A stretch of DNA of 64,000 bases from an uncultured Alteromonas sp. (GTDB lineage Bacteria; Pseudomonadota; Gammaproteobacteria; Enterobacterales; Alteromonadaceae): assembly GCF_913058315.1 (NCBI RefSeq), contig NZ_CAJXQY010000001.1, positions 1 through 64,000 of the forward strand, written 5' to 3'. The notes beneath the pieces were generated by a model that was not told the DNA's origin, searched no databases, and saw only the letters and a list, made by a program, of their open reading frames with translations. Shown here piece by piece: positions 53,885 through 62,474 of the stretch. Within the stretch, counting starts at the first letter, position 1. Each line of letters begins with the position of its first letter. The position numbers were made by a program, and so were the translations under genes.

Positions 53885-55555
53885 CTAATTTTGCGTGACG
53901 GTTGGGTGTTGGTCATCCAGACCGTTAATAGGTAAAGCCAGTTCAAATACACTTCCTTCACCTGGCGTACTGGAGACATTAATCTGGCCACCATGCTCCT
54001 GAATAATGCCATAGGTAATAGACAAGCCCAGACCCGTGCCTTGTCCTTCGGGTTTGGTGGTAAAAAACGGATTAAACAGCTTGTCGATATTTTCCTGGCT
54101 TATTCCACACCCGGTGTCCTGAATCCGGACTTTTACGCTGTTGCCTTCCTGCTGTGTGCTGATACTGATAACGCCCTGTTTACCCGTGGCCTCAATTGCC
54201 TGGCCTGCATTAATCAGCAGGTTGGTAAAGACTTGCGTTAACTTGCCCAAATTAAAGTACACTTTCGGTAAATCTGCGAATTGCTTTTCAACCTTACAGA
54301 TATACTTCAATTTGTTATTAACCATTGTCAGTGTGGTGTTGAGGCAATGATTAAGGTCATAGTATTGCGACTCATCTGAGTCGATCCGGGAAAATATCTT
54401 AAGGCCTTTAACAATTTCACTGACCCGCTGAAGACCTTCTGTAGATTCTTCAATAAGGGGCCCGACATCTTCGCCGATAAAGTCCAGATCGTGCTGTGCA
54501 TAAAAAGCCTGAAGTTCGTCAACTCTGGCTTTCAATGCCTCAGTGGATTCATCGGCGTTGAGCTTTTTAGCCATATCCAGCAGGATCTGAAACAAAGACA
54601 AGTAATCTTTTAACGTGCTTAAATTACTGCTGACAAAGCCAATGGGGTTATTGATTTCATGGGCAACGCCCGCGGCCAACTGACCCACAGAAGCCATTTT
54701 TTCTGCCTGTAACAATTGTTGCTGGGTTTCTTTAAGGTGTTTGTTGGCATTTTCCAGCTCAGTATTTTTGTCACTTAATGCCTGGGTTCGTTCTTCAACG
54801 ATGTGTTCCAGTGAGCGGTTAAGTTCCCTGAGCTCATTCTGCGCCACACTTCGGTTCTCATATTCGACCGCCAGTGTATCGACCAGGGTATTAAATGACT
54901 GGGCCAGTTCTGATAGTTCATCTCGCCCTTTAATCTCAATGGAAACGCTTTTGTAGTGCTGCGTAGGGATAGCTTGCAGCATGTCCCTGGCACCCTGACG
55001 CAAGGATTTCAACTGGGATGTCAGATAAGTCCCCAGACCAAAGGAAAAGAGTGCCACTAACATCATTTCCAGCAGGGCCAGAGAAATGATCCAGTTACGA
55101 ATTTGGATCAGCGACGACTGAACGGATGTCACGTCGATACCAATCTGCACTTCACCGAAATACTCACCGGCTACGGTAATGGGTTCCCGGGTGTCATAAA
55201 TCGAATCGTCAATCCCCTTAACCGACGTATCCAGATTAAAGGGTCGCTCAGTAAGTCCTGCACGGTGACGTTGAGCGAGCATCCGTTGCTGGCTGTCGAT
55301 GACCCTGACATAAGCGATATCCGGGTTAGTCATGAGTTCTTCCACCGACGCTTCAAGGGATGCGAGATCGAGTGATAATAATGGATCCCGGGTTATAGAG
55401 GAGAACAGATTGGCCGTTGTTTGAGCTCGTTTCACCACGTTTTCTTCGATCAAATCATTAATAAAAGTGAGGCTGGTTATGATCAGCACAAGCAGCAGCG
55501 TCGCTTCAATGATTGCGGTACCGGCGATAGTTTTGGTGCGTAGTGAAAGGCGCAT
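53885..55555 (-). CDS. Membrane sensor histidine kinase (HAMP)
   Basis: A 556-residue kinase. Membrane helix 1 (about 9-33) is followed by a periplasmic CACHE-like sensor of about 120 residues, then membrane helix 2 (about 155-177), HAMP and a coiled coil. The H-box is VAHEINNPIGFV and the ATPase boxes are LLINAGQAI, DTGCGIS and GQGTGLGLSIT. It starts 9 bases after a periplasmic phosphonate-type binding protein gene, so the binding protein probably presents ligand to this kinase. The likely partners are the two receivers in the same operon and the divergent receiver-EAL. Its core closely resembles the kinase at 18087-19394. Confidence 0.93.
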   Translation of the reverse strand: MRLSLRTKTIAGTAIIEATLLLVLIITSLTFINDLIEENVVKRAQTTANLFSSITRDPLLSLDLASLEASVEELMTNPDIAYVRVIDSQQRMLAQRHRAGLTERPFNLDTSVKGIDDSIYDTREPITVAGEYFGEVQIGIDVTSVQSSLIQIRNWIISLALLEMMLVALFSFGLGTYLTSQLKSLRQGARDMLQAIPTQHYKSVSIEIKGRDELSELAQSFNTLVDTLAVEYENRSVAQNELRELNRSLEHIVEERTQALSDKNTELENANKHLKETQQQLLQAEKMASVGQLAAGVAHEINNPIGFVSSNLSTLKDYLSLFQILLDMAKKLNADESTEALKARVDELQAFYAQHDLDFIGEDVGPLIEESTEGLQRVSEIVKGLKIFSRIDSDESQYYDLNHCLNTTLTMVNNKLKYICKVEKQFADLPKVYFNLGKLTQVFTNLLINAGQAIEATGKQGVISISTQQEGNSVKVRIQDTGCGISQENIDKLFNPFFTTKPEGQGTGLGLSITYGIIQEHGGQINVSSTPGEGSVFELALPINGLDDQHPTVTQN

Positions 55556-55564
55556 GACGTCGAC

Positions 55565-56413
55565 TTAGTAGTCCGGTCTCGACAGTGAATTAATACCTAA
55601 CGCGCGGATATCATTCCAGTCTTTATCTGCTGCGGCATCGAGTCGATTGAAATTGAGTTGTTTAAGTAAGGCCCTGCCTTGTTCGGTGGTAACCAGCTTT
55701 TCAAACGCAGCGGTCAGTAATTGCTGGTGGGCAAGGGGGACCCTGCTGTGCGCAGCAATCGCATGGCTGGTATATGCTTTACTTTGCCATAATATCTTAA
55801 GTTGTGATCGTTGCGATTCTGGCAAATGTTCCAGTGATCGGATAATGCCCCCTCCCGCCACAAAGAGTTCTTTTATTACATTAAGATAGACCGAATCGTG
55901 AGAATTTACATAACGGGGGTTAATACTAATGCCGGCACGATTCAGTTCGGCGCGGGGGATAATGCTCGCTGCAAAAGCCGCCGGGGCCGGAAAAGCCAGC
56001 GTTGACCCCTGCAATTGCTCAATATTCGTTATGTTGCTGTCTTTGCGTGTAACGATAATGCCCCGCAAGCCTTTTTCTGAATCCCGTACCAGCGGCTGAT
56101 AGTCAGCGCGGCTATGGAAAACGACATAGTGATAGGGGTTCATGTAGGCCAGGTCATAGCTGGCACGCGTTAACTCATCCTCAAAACTGGGGATGTCTTT
56201 TGCAGTAATAAAGCTTAATGACAGACCGGTTTCTGCAGACAGGTGAGCCAGCAGAGGGGTCCACATCTGAGCCAGTCGGAAAGCGGATTGTTGCGGTACA
56301 ACGCCGAAGGTATATTGTGCTGGCTGTTCTTCGGCGGCTTGTTTGCCGTTGTCTGAGTTAGCAAAAGCTTTTGTTATTCCCAGTGTTATCAGAATAAGAA
56401 GCACTAATTTCAT
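55565..56413 (-). CDS. PhnD-like periplasmic substrate-binding protein
   Basis: A 282-residue exported binding protein (signal peptide about 1-18, ending AFA). It belongs to the PhnD / phosphate-phosphonate family: YTFGVVPQQSAFRLAQMWTPLL, YDLAYMNPYHYVVFH, GLRGIIVTRKDSNI, LAFPAPAAFAASIIPRAEL. There are no ABC permease or ATPase genes next to it. Instead it sits between a regulator and a histidine kinase, so it is more likely a ligand sensor than a transporter part, in the manner of LuxP or TorT. The actual ligand (phosphonate, phosphite or another anion) is not known. Confidence 0.87.
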   Translation of the reverse strand: MKLVLLILITLGITKAFANSDNGKQAAEEQPAQYTFGVVPQQSAFRLAQMWTPLLAHLSAETGLSLSFITAKDIPSFEDELTRASYDLAYMNPYHYVVFHSRADYQPLVRDSEKGLRGIIVTRKDSNITNIEQLQGSTLAFPAPAAFAASIIPRAELNRAGISINPRYVNSHDSVYLNVIKELFVAGGGIIRSLEHLPESQRSQLKILWQSKAYTSHAIAAHSRVPLAHQQLLTAAFEKLVTTEQGRALLKQLNFNRLDAAADKDWNDIRALGINSLSRPDY

Positions 56414-56439
56414 TTCGCTCTCCGCTACTGCTGGCAGGC

Positions 56440-57000
56440 TTACGCCTGCATAAACTCTTCAAACAACTGGGTCAGGTCGTGGTTTGAAAAAGGTTTGGTA
56501 AGCGTTGCATCGGCCCCCAGGTCTTTGGCTTTTGCCAGACTGGCGTCGTCGAGCGCCGAAATAACAATAATTTTCAGACCGCGCTGGGACTCTTGTTCAC
56601 GGGTGTATTGCAATACACTATAGCCGTCCATCCCGGGCATACTCAGATCGAGTGTCATGACTCTTGGTGAGTGCTGACTCAACATCATGCCTGCCTGGAA
56701 GCCACCCGTAGCAATAAGGGTGTCATAACCTGCTCGGCGTGCTACCCGCTGAATTGACTTAGCGACTGGCATTTCATCATCAACTATCAGAATGAGAGGC
56801 GATGCTTCAGGCTTCAGGCTATCCGGAATTGGCATATTGTGGCGTTCCAGAAAATCGATGAAATCGTTAATCAGAACCCGGTTATTCCCACGACCAGGCA
56901 ATTTAAAGCCTTTTAGTTTTCCGCTTTCCAGCCATCGGATAACCGTTCGGAGGTTAACGTCGCAGTATTCTGCGATTTCGCCGGATGTCAGTGTTTTCAC
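56440..57000 (-). CDS. Response regulator with N-terminal excisionase-type HTH
   Basis: A 186-residue protein with an unusual order: DNA-binding domain first, receiver second. The N-terminus (about 1-55: LTSGEIAEYCDVNLRTVIRWLESGKLKGFKLPGRGNNRVLINDFIDFL) is a MerR/excisionase-type winged helix. The receiver (about 70-186) has LIVDDEMPVAKS, phospho-acceptor VMTLDLSMPGMDG and LTKPFSNHDL. It is the first gene of the four-gene signalling operon and divergent from the receiver-EAL gene, so it may control both transcripts. Confidence 0.9.
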   Translation of the reverse strand: MKTLTSGEIAEYCDVNLRTVIRWLESGKLKGFKLPGRGNNRVLINDFIDFLERHNMPIPDSLKPEASPLILIVDDEMPVAKSIQRVARRAGYDTLIATGGFQAGMMLSQHSPRVMTLDLSMPGMDGYSVLQYTREQESQRGLKIIVISALDDASLAKAKDLGADATLTKPFSNHDLTQLFEEFMQA

Positions 57001-57083
57001 AGTTTATCCTCGTTGATTAAGGTTTAGACGAGCCACATTTATAGCACTATTAATCAAATATGGCAATTAAGCATTATGTATAA

Positions 57084-57118
57084 TTTGCGACATTAGTGAC
57101 ATTGTGTTAATTTGTGAC
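57084..57118. promoter_or_regulatory. Repeated TTnGYGAC sites in the divergent signalling promoter
   Basis: TTTGCGAC (57084), TTAGTGAC (57093) and TTTGTGAC (57111) are in the same orientation with 9- and 18-base steps, right after a TATAAT (57079-57084). They are candidate sites for the HTH-receiver regulator encoded alongside. Confidence 0.35.
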
Positions 57119-57190
57119 TGTCGAAAAATGAATATCTGTCTGCAAGGAGTCGCACGTCAGATTATTGTTATCATAAATGAGGTAGATAGC

Positions 57191-58882
57191 ATGGCTTGTG
57201 ATACCCAGGGCGCTAAAAAAGAAGCAGCGCTGAACTTACTGTTGGTTGATGACGAAAAAAACGTGGTAAACGCGCTGAAGCGTGAGCTAAAAGACCTTAA
57301 CTGCAGCATAACCACAACGACCTCCGGTCGCAAAGCCATGTCAGTATTGCGCGAGCAAGAGGTCGCCCTAATGATAACCGACCATAAAATGCCAGAAGTG
57401 AATGGCGTTGATCTGGTGCGCTTTGCCAGACAGTATTCGCCGGACACTCACGTATTTATGCTCAGCGGTGAAGGCGATTTACAGGCTGCCGTGGAGCTGC
57501 TGAATCAGCGTATGTTAACCAAATACCTGACCAAACCCTGGAACCGACAGGATTTACGGCATGAAGTGGTTAAAGTGCTTAACCAGTGTTGTGAGGTGGG
57601 GCAGAAGAGCGCCGCTCAGCAGCTTGCCGTGTTTACCCAGGAGACGGCGAAGCCTAATCTTCGTGACTACCAGTCCGTGGTGCTGATTAAATTGATGAAT
57701 GTCTCGGATATCAGCCTGGCCCACGGCGAGGCCGCATCGCTGGATACCGAAGCCTATATCGGTCAGCGTCTGGAAAACATGGTTACGCAGCCTCATCTGC
57801 TACAACGCGTCCAACCCGGTGTGTTTGCCCTGTATTTGAAAGAGTCTACTGCCGAGATTACCCGGTCGCTATGTTGTCAAATTCGCCAGCAGTTGCAGCG
57901 CACTTTCGCCATTAAGGGCTTATCGATATTTTGCCACGTGGGTGTGGGTTTTCGAAATCTCAGAGACTCCCAGCTCGAACACGATCTTCTGATCAGCACG
58001 CTCATCGACACTATCGTTCGCGACAGTCACCGCATCAGTATTTCACAACTGGATAATTCCACCATTAGTCAGTACCGCCGGCAGCAACAACTGAGTGCCG
58101 AGGTACAAAACGGACTAAGAAATCAGGAGTTTAAGCTGGCTTATCAGCCGAAAGTACAGCTCAGCTCGGGGATGATAAACAGTGCCGAAGTGTTGCTGCG
58201 CTGGGAGCACCATAGTCTGGGATGGGTTCCGCCGTCGGAATTTGTGCGGCTTGCTGAACTGGATGGTCAGATTGAAGCCATTGGCGAATGGGTGCTGGAT
58301 CAGGGGTTTAAGGTTGCCAGTGAACTCAGACGTTTCAGCGCCGAGTTAAGTAGTATTGCGATTAATATCTCTGCCAAACAATTACAGTCCTCGCATATTG
58401 TTGAGTTTATTGGCGAACGTTTGCAGCACTATTATCTGCCGCCTTCTTTTATTGAATTAGAGCTAACGGAAACCGCACTGGCTGAGAATTCACAGTATCT
58501 TGAAGAGCTGTTATGGCAGTTAAAATTACTCGGTGTGAGGCTGGCTGTGGACGATTTCGGCGCCGGCTTTACGTCGTTTTCGTATTTATCGAAGTTACCC
58601 ATCGATACGCTCAAACTCGATAAGGTGTTAATCGATAATCTGCATACTGACAGTCACCGACAGGAGTTTATTCATAACCTGATTGTCAGTTGTAAAAAAC
58701 TGGGGATTGAAGTGGTTGCCGAGGGCGTTGAGGAAGAGGCTGACCTACGCTGTCTTGAAGCCATGCGTTGCGACAAAGTTCAGGGCTATATTTACAGCCC
58801 GGCGGTCTCCCGTCAGGAGTTTGAGAAACTCATGATTCGCCAACCCTTCTATGCCAGGTTCAAGCATCAGCAAATGAGCTGA
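57191..58882 (+). CDS. Response regulator with EAL c-di-GMP phosphodiesterase
   Basis: A 563-residue protein. The receiver (about 15-130) has LLLVDDEKN, LMITDHKMPEVNG and LTKPWNRQDL. A middle region (about 150-300) looks like a strongly diverged GGDEF domain, and a C-terminal EAL domain follows. EAL reads EVL (SAEVLLRWE), and the other catalytic residues are kept: INISAKQ, ELTETAL, DDFGAGF, LKLDK, AEGVE and VQGY. It is predicted to be an active c-di-GMP phosphodiesterase. ATG 57191 has GAGGT upstream. The ORF track start is 29 codons earlier and not family-like. It is divergent from the signalling operon. Confidence 0.9.
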   Translation: MACDTQGAKKEAALNLLLVDDEKNVVNALKRELKDLNCSITTTTSGRKAMSVLREQEVALMITDHKMPEVNGVDLVRFARQYSPDTHVFMLSGEGDLQAAVELLNQRMLTKYLTKPWNRQDLRHEVVKVLNQCCEVGQKSAAQQLAVFTQETAKPNLRDYQSVVLIKLMNVSDISLAHGEAASLDTEAYIGQRLENMVTQPHLLQRVQPGVFALYLKESTAEITRSLCCQIRQQLQRTFAIKGLSIFCHVGVGFRNLRDSQLEHDLLISTLIDTIVRDSHRISISQLDNSTISQYRRQQQLSAEVQNGLRNQEFKLAYQPKVQLSSGMINSAEVLLRWEHHSLGWVPPSEFVRLAELDGQIEAIGEWVLDQGFKVASELRRFSAELSSIAINISAKQLQSSHIVEFIGERLQHYYLPPSFIELELTETALAENSQYLEELLWQLKLLGVRLAVDDFGAGFTSFSYLSKLPIDTLKLDKVLIDNLHTDSHRQEFIHNLIVSCKKLGIEVVAEGVEEEADLRCLEAMRCDKVQGYIYSPAVSRQEFEKLMIRQPFYARFKHQQMS

Positions 58883-58933
58883 ACAGGCGGGTTAAAAAAA
58901 CTTGATGTAGCGCAATAATTGACCTGCAGATGG

Positions 58934-58962
58934 CTTGAAACTACGCAGTTGGTTAACCATAT
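58934..58962 (+). promoter_or_regulatory. Sigma32-type promoter for hsp20
   Basis: CTTGAAA-N14-AACCATAT matches the sigma32 consensus at 7/7 and 6/8, about 100 bases before the Hsp20 start. It implies a 5' leader of about 90 nt. Confidence 0.75.
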
Positions 58963-59063
58963 TTAGGATGCAGGGAGCAAGAAATTTCGCCATCACGTAA
59001 AGATGACGGAATGGTACCTGAGGACAGGTTAGCCAACTATCGGTATCGATTAAGGAGGGGGTT

Positions 59064-59525
59064 ATGAGTTTATTCCCAAGTGTGTTTGGTCGTAATCACC
59101 CTGGTGCATTAAAAGGCGAAATTGATCGTGTTTTTGATGATTTCTTTGCGGGCTTCCCGGCCATGACAGGTTGGTCATCCGGTGATACTGGCTATATGCC
59201 GGCGCTGGATCTGAAAGAAACTAAAGAAGGGCTTGAGTTAACCGCAGACTTGCCAGCTATGAAAAGAGACGATATTCATCTTGAAATCCGGCAAGACCGA
59301 TTAATGCTCTCAGGTATGCGTAATCAGGAACAAGAGTCCAGAACAGACGAAGGCTTTCATGTCAGAGAACGTCACAGCGGCAGTTTCAGGCGGGTTATCG
59401 CCTTACCTTTCGCCGTTAATGACAATGCTGATGTGGTAGCACGGTATGACAACGGTGTGCTACGGGTTCTTATCCCTCGTCCGGCAACCCCGGCACAAAA
59501 TACGCAGCGTGTCATAATCAGTTAG
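59064..59525 (+). CDS. Hsp20 / alpha-crystallin family small heat-shock protein
   Basis: A 153-residue small heat-shock protein, an ATP-independent holdase that keeps unfolding proteins from aggregating. The alpha-crystallin domain (about 47-140) is clear: PALDLKETKEGLELTADLPAMKRDDIHLEI, then RERHSGSFRRVIALPF and ARYDNGVLRVLIPRP, where the GVL motif is typical. The N-terminal arm holds IDRVFDDFF. AAGGAGG precedes the ATG, and a sigma32-type promoter lies upstream. The neighbouring oligopeptidase A gene is downstream of a terminator. Confidence 0.94.
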   Translation: MSLFPSVFGRNHPGALKGEIDRVFDDFFAGFPAMTGWSSGDTGYMPALDLKETKEGLELTADLPAMKRDDIHLEIRQDRLMLSGMRNQEQESRTDEGFHVRERHSGSFRRVIALPFAVNDNADVVARYDNGVLRVLIPRPATPAQNTQRVIIS

Positions 59526-59623
59526 GCCGGCCCCAAGGGCATTTATTTTCGCGCGAATGTCAGCGCCATAAACAGAGATGCCAGCGACTGAACCAAATTG
59601 ATAAAATCACGTAAAAAGTACAG

Positions 59624-59656
59624 GCCCCCGCTAGCTGCGGGGCTTGTTTTTTTAGC
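59624..59656 (+). terminator. Terminator after hsp20
   Basis: GC-rich stem CCCCGC / GCGGGG, extended by outer G-C pairs around one bulged C, with loop TAGCT. It is followed by TTGTTTTTTT, about 100 bases past the hsp20 stop and before prlC. Confidence 0.75.
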
Positions 59657-59711
59657 CGGTGAACCCCATCACTACTGCAATAATAAACTGGCAACGGATC
59701 CTAAAACCACT

Positions 59712-61757
59712 ATGACTACACTTGCACTCGAACAGGTAGACAGCCTGCCTCTTTTTTCTCAAATAACCCCTGATCAGATAAAGCCTGCCGTCACTAAAGC
59801 GATAGATGATTGTAAGCAAACCATCGAGGCGGTAGTCGCCAGTGGCGATTATTCTTATGCCAATGTGGTTAGCAAAATTGATGAGGCGGATGATGTGCTG
59901 GGCAAAATATGGTCACCGGTTTCGCACATGAACTCGGTTGTCAGCAGTGATGAATTGCGAGAGGCTCACGATGCCTGCCTGCCGCTGTTATCGGAATACG
60001 GGACCTGGGTGGGTCAGCATGAAGGTTTATTCCAGGCTTATAAAGCGCTACGCGACAGTGAAGAATACCTCCAGCTAGAGGAGTCCGAGCGTAAGGTAAT
60101 TGATAACACGCTGCGCGATTTCACCTTGTCAGGCGTGGCTCTGCCGGGTGACAAGAAACAGCGCTTTGCTGAGATCCAGGCCCGATTATCTGAACTGTCT
60201 TCAACGTTCAGTAACAACGTGATGGACGCCACCATGGGGTGGACCAAACACATCACTGATGAGGCGGAGTTGGCCGGGTTACCCGAATCGGCGCTGGACG
60301 CAGCCCAACAAGCGGCTCATCAAAAAGATCTGCAGGGCTGGCTGTTTACACTGGATATCCCCAGTTACCTGCCGGTGATGTTATATGCCGATAACCGCGA
60401 ACTGCGCGAAGAAATGTATCGTGCCTACGCAACCCGCGCGTCCGATCAGGGGCCTAATGCAGGGCAGTGGGATAACACCGCGATTATTAACGAGACGCTG
60501 GCATTGCGCTCAGAAATTGCCACATTGCTGGGATTTGCGAGCTACGCAGAGCGTTCTCTGGCCACCAAGATGGCCACGTCTACCGGTCAGGTAGTCGGGT
60601 TCCTGCGCGATCTCGCCGCAAAATCCAAACCGCAAGCCGAAAAAGAATTGGCGGAAGTGCGAGCCTATGCTGCGCAAAAACATCAGATGGATGAACTTGA
60701 ATCCTGGGATGTGCCGTACTACAGCGAAAAGCTTAAGCAGGAGCGCTACAGTATTTCTGACGAAATACTGCGCCCTTATTTCCCCGAGAGTAAAGCCCTG
60801 GCCGGATTATTTACCGTAGTGGAAAAGCTCTACGGGCTGAATATTACGGAAGTCGAAAACGCCGATACGTGGCATAAAGATGTACGCCTGTTCTCCATTA
60901 CCGACCGGGATGGCACTCTGCGTGGCCAGTTCTATCTTGATTTGTACGCCCGCCCTAAAAAGCGTGGTGGCGCGTGGATGGACGAATGCCGAGTGCGCCG
61001 TTTTCAGGCTTCTGGCGAGTTACAAACGCCGGTGGCTTACCTTACCTGTAACTTTAACGGGCCGGTAGGCAAAAAGCCGGCGTTGTTTACACACGACGAA
61101 GTCGTAACGTTATTCCATGAGTTTGGCCATGGTATTCACCATATGCTTACTCAAATGTCGGTGCCGGGTGTGTCGGGTATTAACGGTGTACCCTGGGATG
61201 CCGTTGAGTTGCCCAGCCAGTTTCTGGAAAACTGGTGCTGGCAGGAAGAAGCGCTGGGCTTTATTTCCGGTCACTACGAAAGCGGTGAGCCCTTACCTAA
61301 AGAGCTCTTGGATAAAATGTTGGCGGCCCGCGACTATCAGGCTGCGATGCAGATGATTCGTCAGCTCGAATTCAGCTTATTTGACTTCCTGCTGCACATG
61401 GAAAACACCGGACAGGTAGACGTTCAGCAGGTACTTTCTCAGGTACGTAATGAAGTCGCGGTGATTCAGCCGCCCTCGTTTAACCGTTTCCAGCACAGTT
61501 TTGGACACATATTTGCCGGCGGTTATGCGGCGGGTTATTACAGCTATAAATGGGCTGAAGTGTTGTCGGCTGATGCATTTAGCCGATTCGAAGAGGAAGG
61601 GATCTTCAACCCACAAACCGGTGCCGATTTCCTGCACAACATTCTTGAAATGGGCGGCAGTCGCGAGCCGATGGATTTATTCGTGGCGTTCAGAGGACGA
61701 GAGCCCAAAGTCGATGCGCTGCTGCGCCATAACGGTATTGTGGCAACGGAGGCCTGA
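59712..61757 (+). CDS. prlC: Oligopeptidase A (M3 metallopeptidase)
   Basis: A 681-residue cytoplasmic zinc peptidase, essentially the length of E. coli PrlC (680). The zinc motif HEFGH is present in TLFHEFGHGIHHML, and the third ligand Glu in LPSQFLENWCWQEEAL. It breaks down peptides left by other proteases and cleaved signal peptides. ATG 59712 (MTTLALEQVDSLPLF) is the family start. The ORF track's 38-residue extension runs through the upstream terminator and is rejected. The stop overlaps the next gene's ATG (TGATG). Confidence 0.96.
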   Translation: MTTLALEQVDSLPLFSQITPDQIKPAVTKAIDDCKQTIEAVVASGDYSYANVVSKIDEADDVLGKIWSPVSHMNSVVSSDELREAHDACLPLLSEYGTWVGQHEGLFQAYKALRDSEEYLQLEESERKVIDNTLRDFTLSGVALPGDKKQRFAEIQARLSELSSTFSNNVMDATMGWTKHITDEAELAGLPESALDAAQQAAHQKDLQGWLFTLDIPSYLPVMLYADNRELREEMYRAYATRASDQGPNAGQWDNTAIINETLALRSEIATLLGFASYAERSLATKMATSTGQVVGFLRDLAAKSKPQAEKELAEVRAYAAQKHQMDELESWDVPYYSEKLKQERYSISDEILRPYFPESKALAGLFTVVEKLYGLNITEVENADTWHKDVRLFSITDRDGTLRGQFYLDLYARPKKRGGAWMDECRVRRFQASGELQTPVAYLTCNFNGPVGKKPALFTHDEVVTLFHEFGHGIHHMLTQMSVPGVSGINGVPWDAVELPSQFLENWCWQEEALGFISGHYESGEPLPKELLDKMLAARDYQAAMQMIRQLEFSLFDFLLHMENTGQVDVQQVLSQVRNEVAVIQPPSFNRFQHSFGHIFAGGYAAGYYSYKWAEVLSADAFSRFEEEGIFNPQTGADFLHNILEMGGSREPMDLFVAFRGREPKVDALLRHNGIVATEA

Positions 61758-62443
61758 TGGCAGCGGAAACCTTTGCCGCTATCTACGCTCGTGCGGCTGA
61801 ACGAAAAGGCGGCGAGCGAGGCCTCGAATCGATTGTCAGTCAGCCTTTGCCGGCGGCTGGCGTTAAGGCGCTGAGCGACGACCGGGTGTTGTCGGCGGTG
61901 ACTAAAAAAGTATTCCAGTCGGGATTTGTCTGGCGGATTATCGAACAAAAATGGCCGGAGTTTGAAGCGTTGTTTTTCAACTTCGACGTTGAGAAAGTAC
62001 TGTTGATGTCAGACGAAATGCTAGAACAACGGGCTACCGATAAACGCATTGTCCGTAATCTTAAAAAAGTCATGACAATCCGTGATAATGCTTTGATGCT
62101 TAACGATATCCGGATCTCCCACGGGAGCTTCGGGCAGTTTGCCAGTGAGTTTACCGGTGCCGGTATCATTGACCTGTGGGCTCACCTCAAAAAACACGGG
62201 GCAAGGCTGGGAGGCAATACCGGGCCTTATGCGCTGCGTGCGCTGGGGATAGATACGTTTTTGCTCAGTCGGGACGTAGAAGGGTACTTTCGCGCCTATG
62301 ACCTGATCAGTGGTGGTCTCACCTCCAAACAAAGTCTGACTACCATTGCCACCACATTTGCCGACTGGCAGGCGCAAAGCGGTCGGAGTTTGCAGGAGTT
62401 GAGTCAAATACTCGCTTATAGCTGCGGCGACAACCGGGTTTAA
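61757..62443 (+). CDS. DNA-3-methyladenine glycosylase I family protein
   Basis: A 228-residue protein of the Tag-type base-excision glycosylases, which remove 3-methyladenine from alkylated DNA. Supporting segments are FVWRIIEQKWPEFEALFFNFD, EMLEQRATDKRIVRNLKKVMTIRDNA and GPYALRALGIDTFLLSRDV. It lacks the N-terminal CxW zinc motif of E. coli Tag, so it is a diverged branch and its substrate range is less sure. Its ATG overlaps the prlC stop, and gph follows after 31 bases, giving a prlC-glycosylase-gph operon. Confidence 0.8.
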   Translation: MAAETFAAIYARAAERKGGERGLESIVSQPLPAAGVKALSDDRVLSAVTKKVFQSGFVWRIIEQKWPEFEALFFNFDVEKVLLMSDEMLEQRATDKRIVRNLKKVMTIRDNALMLNDIRISHGSFGQFASEFTGAGIIDLWAHLKKHGARLGGNTGPYALRALGIDTFLLSRDVEGYFRAYDLISGGLTSKQSLTTIATTFADWQAQSGRSLQELSQILAYSCGDNRV

Positions 62444-62474
62444 ACAACGCAAATACGCAAACAAGGCTATATCC

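Noticed and set aside
58963-59063. RNA thermometer in the hsp20 leader
   Set aside because: No segment complementary to the AAGGAGGGGG ribosome binding site was found, so a ROSE or FourU fold is not supported.
59598-59711. N-terminal extension of oligopeptidase A
   Set aside because: It would be translated through a terminator hairpin and adds 38 residues absent from the family.
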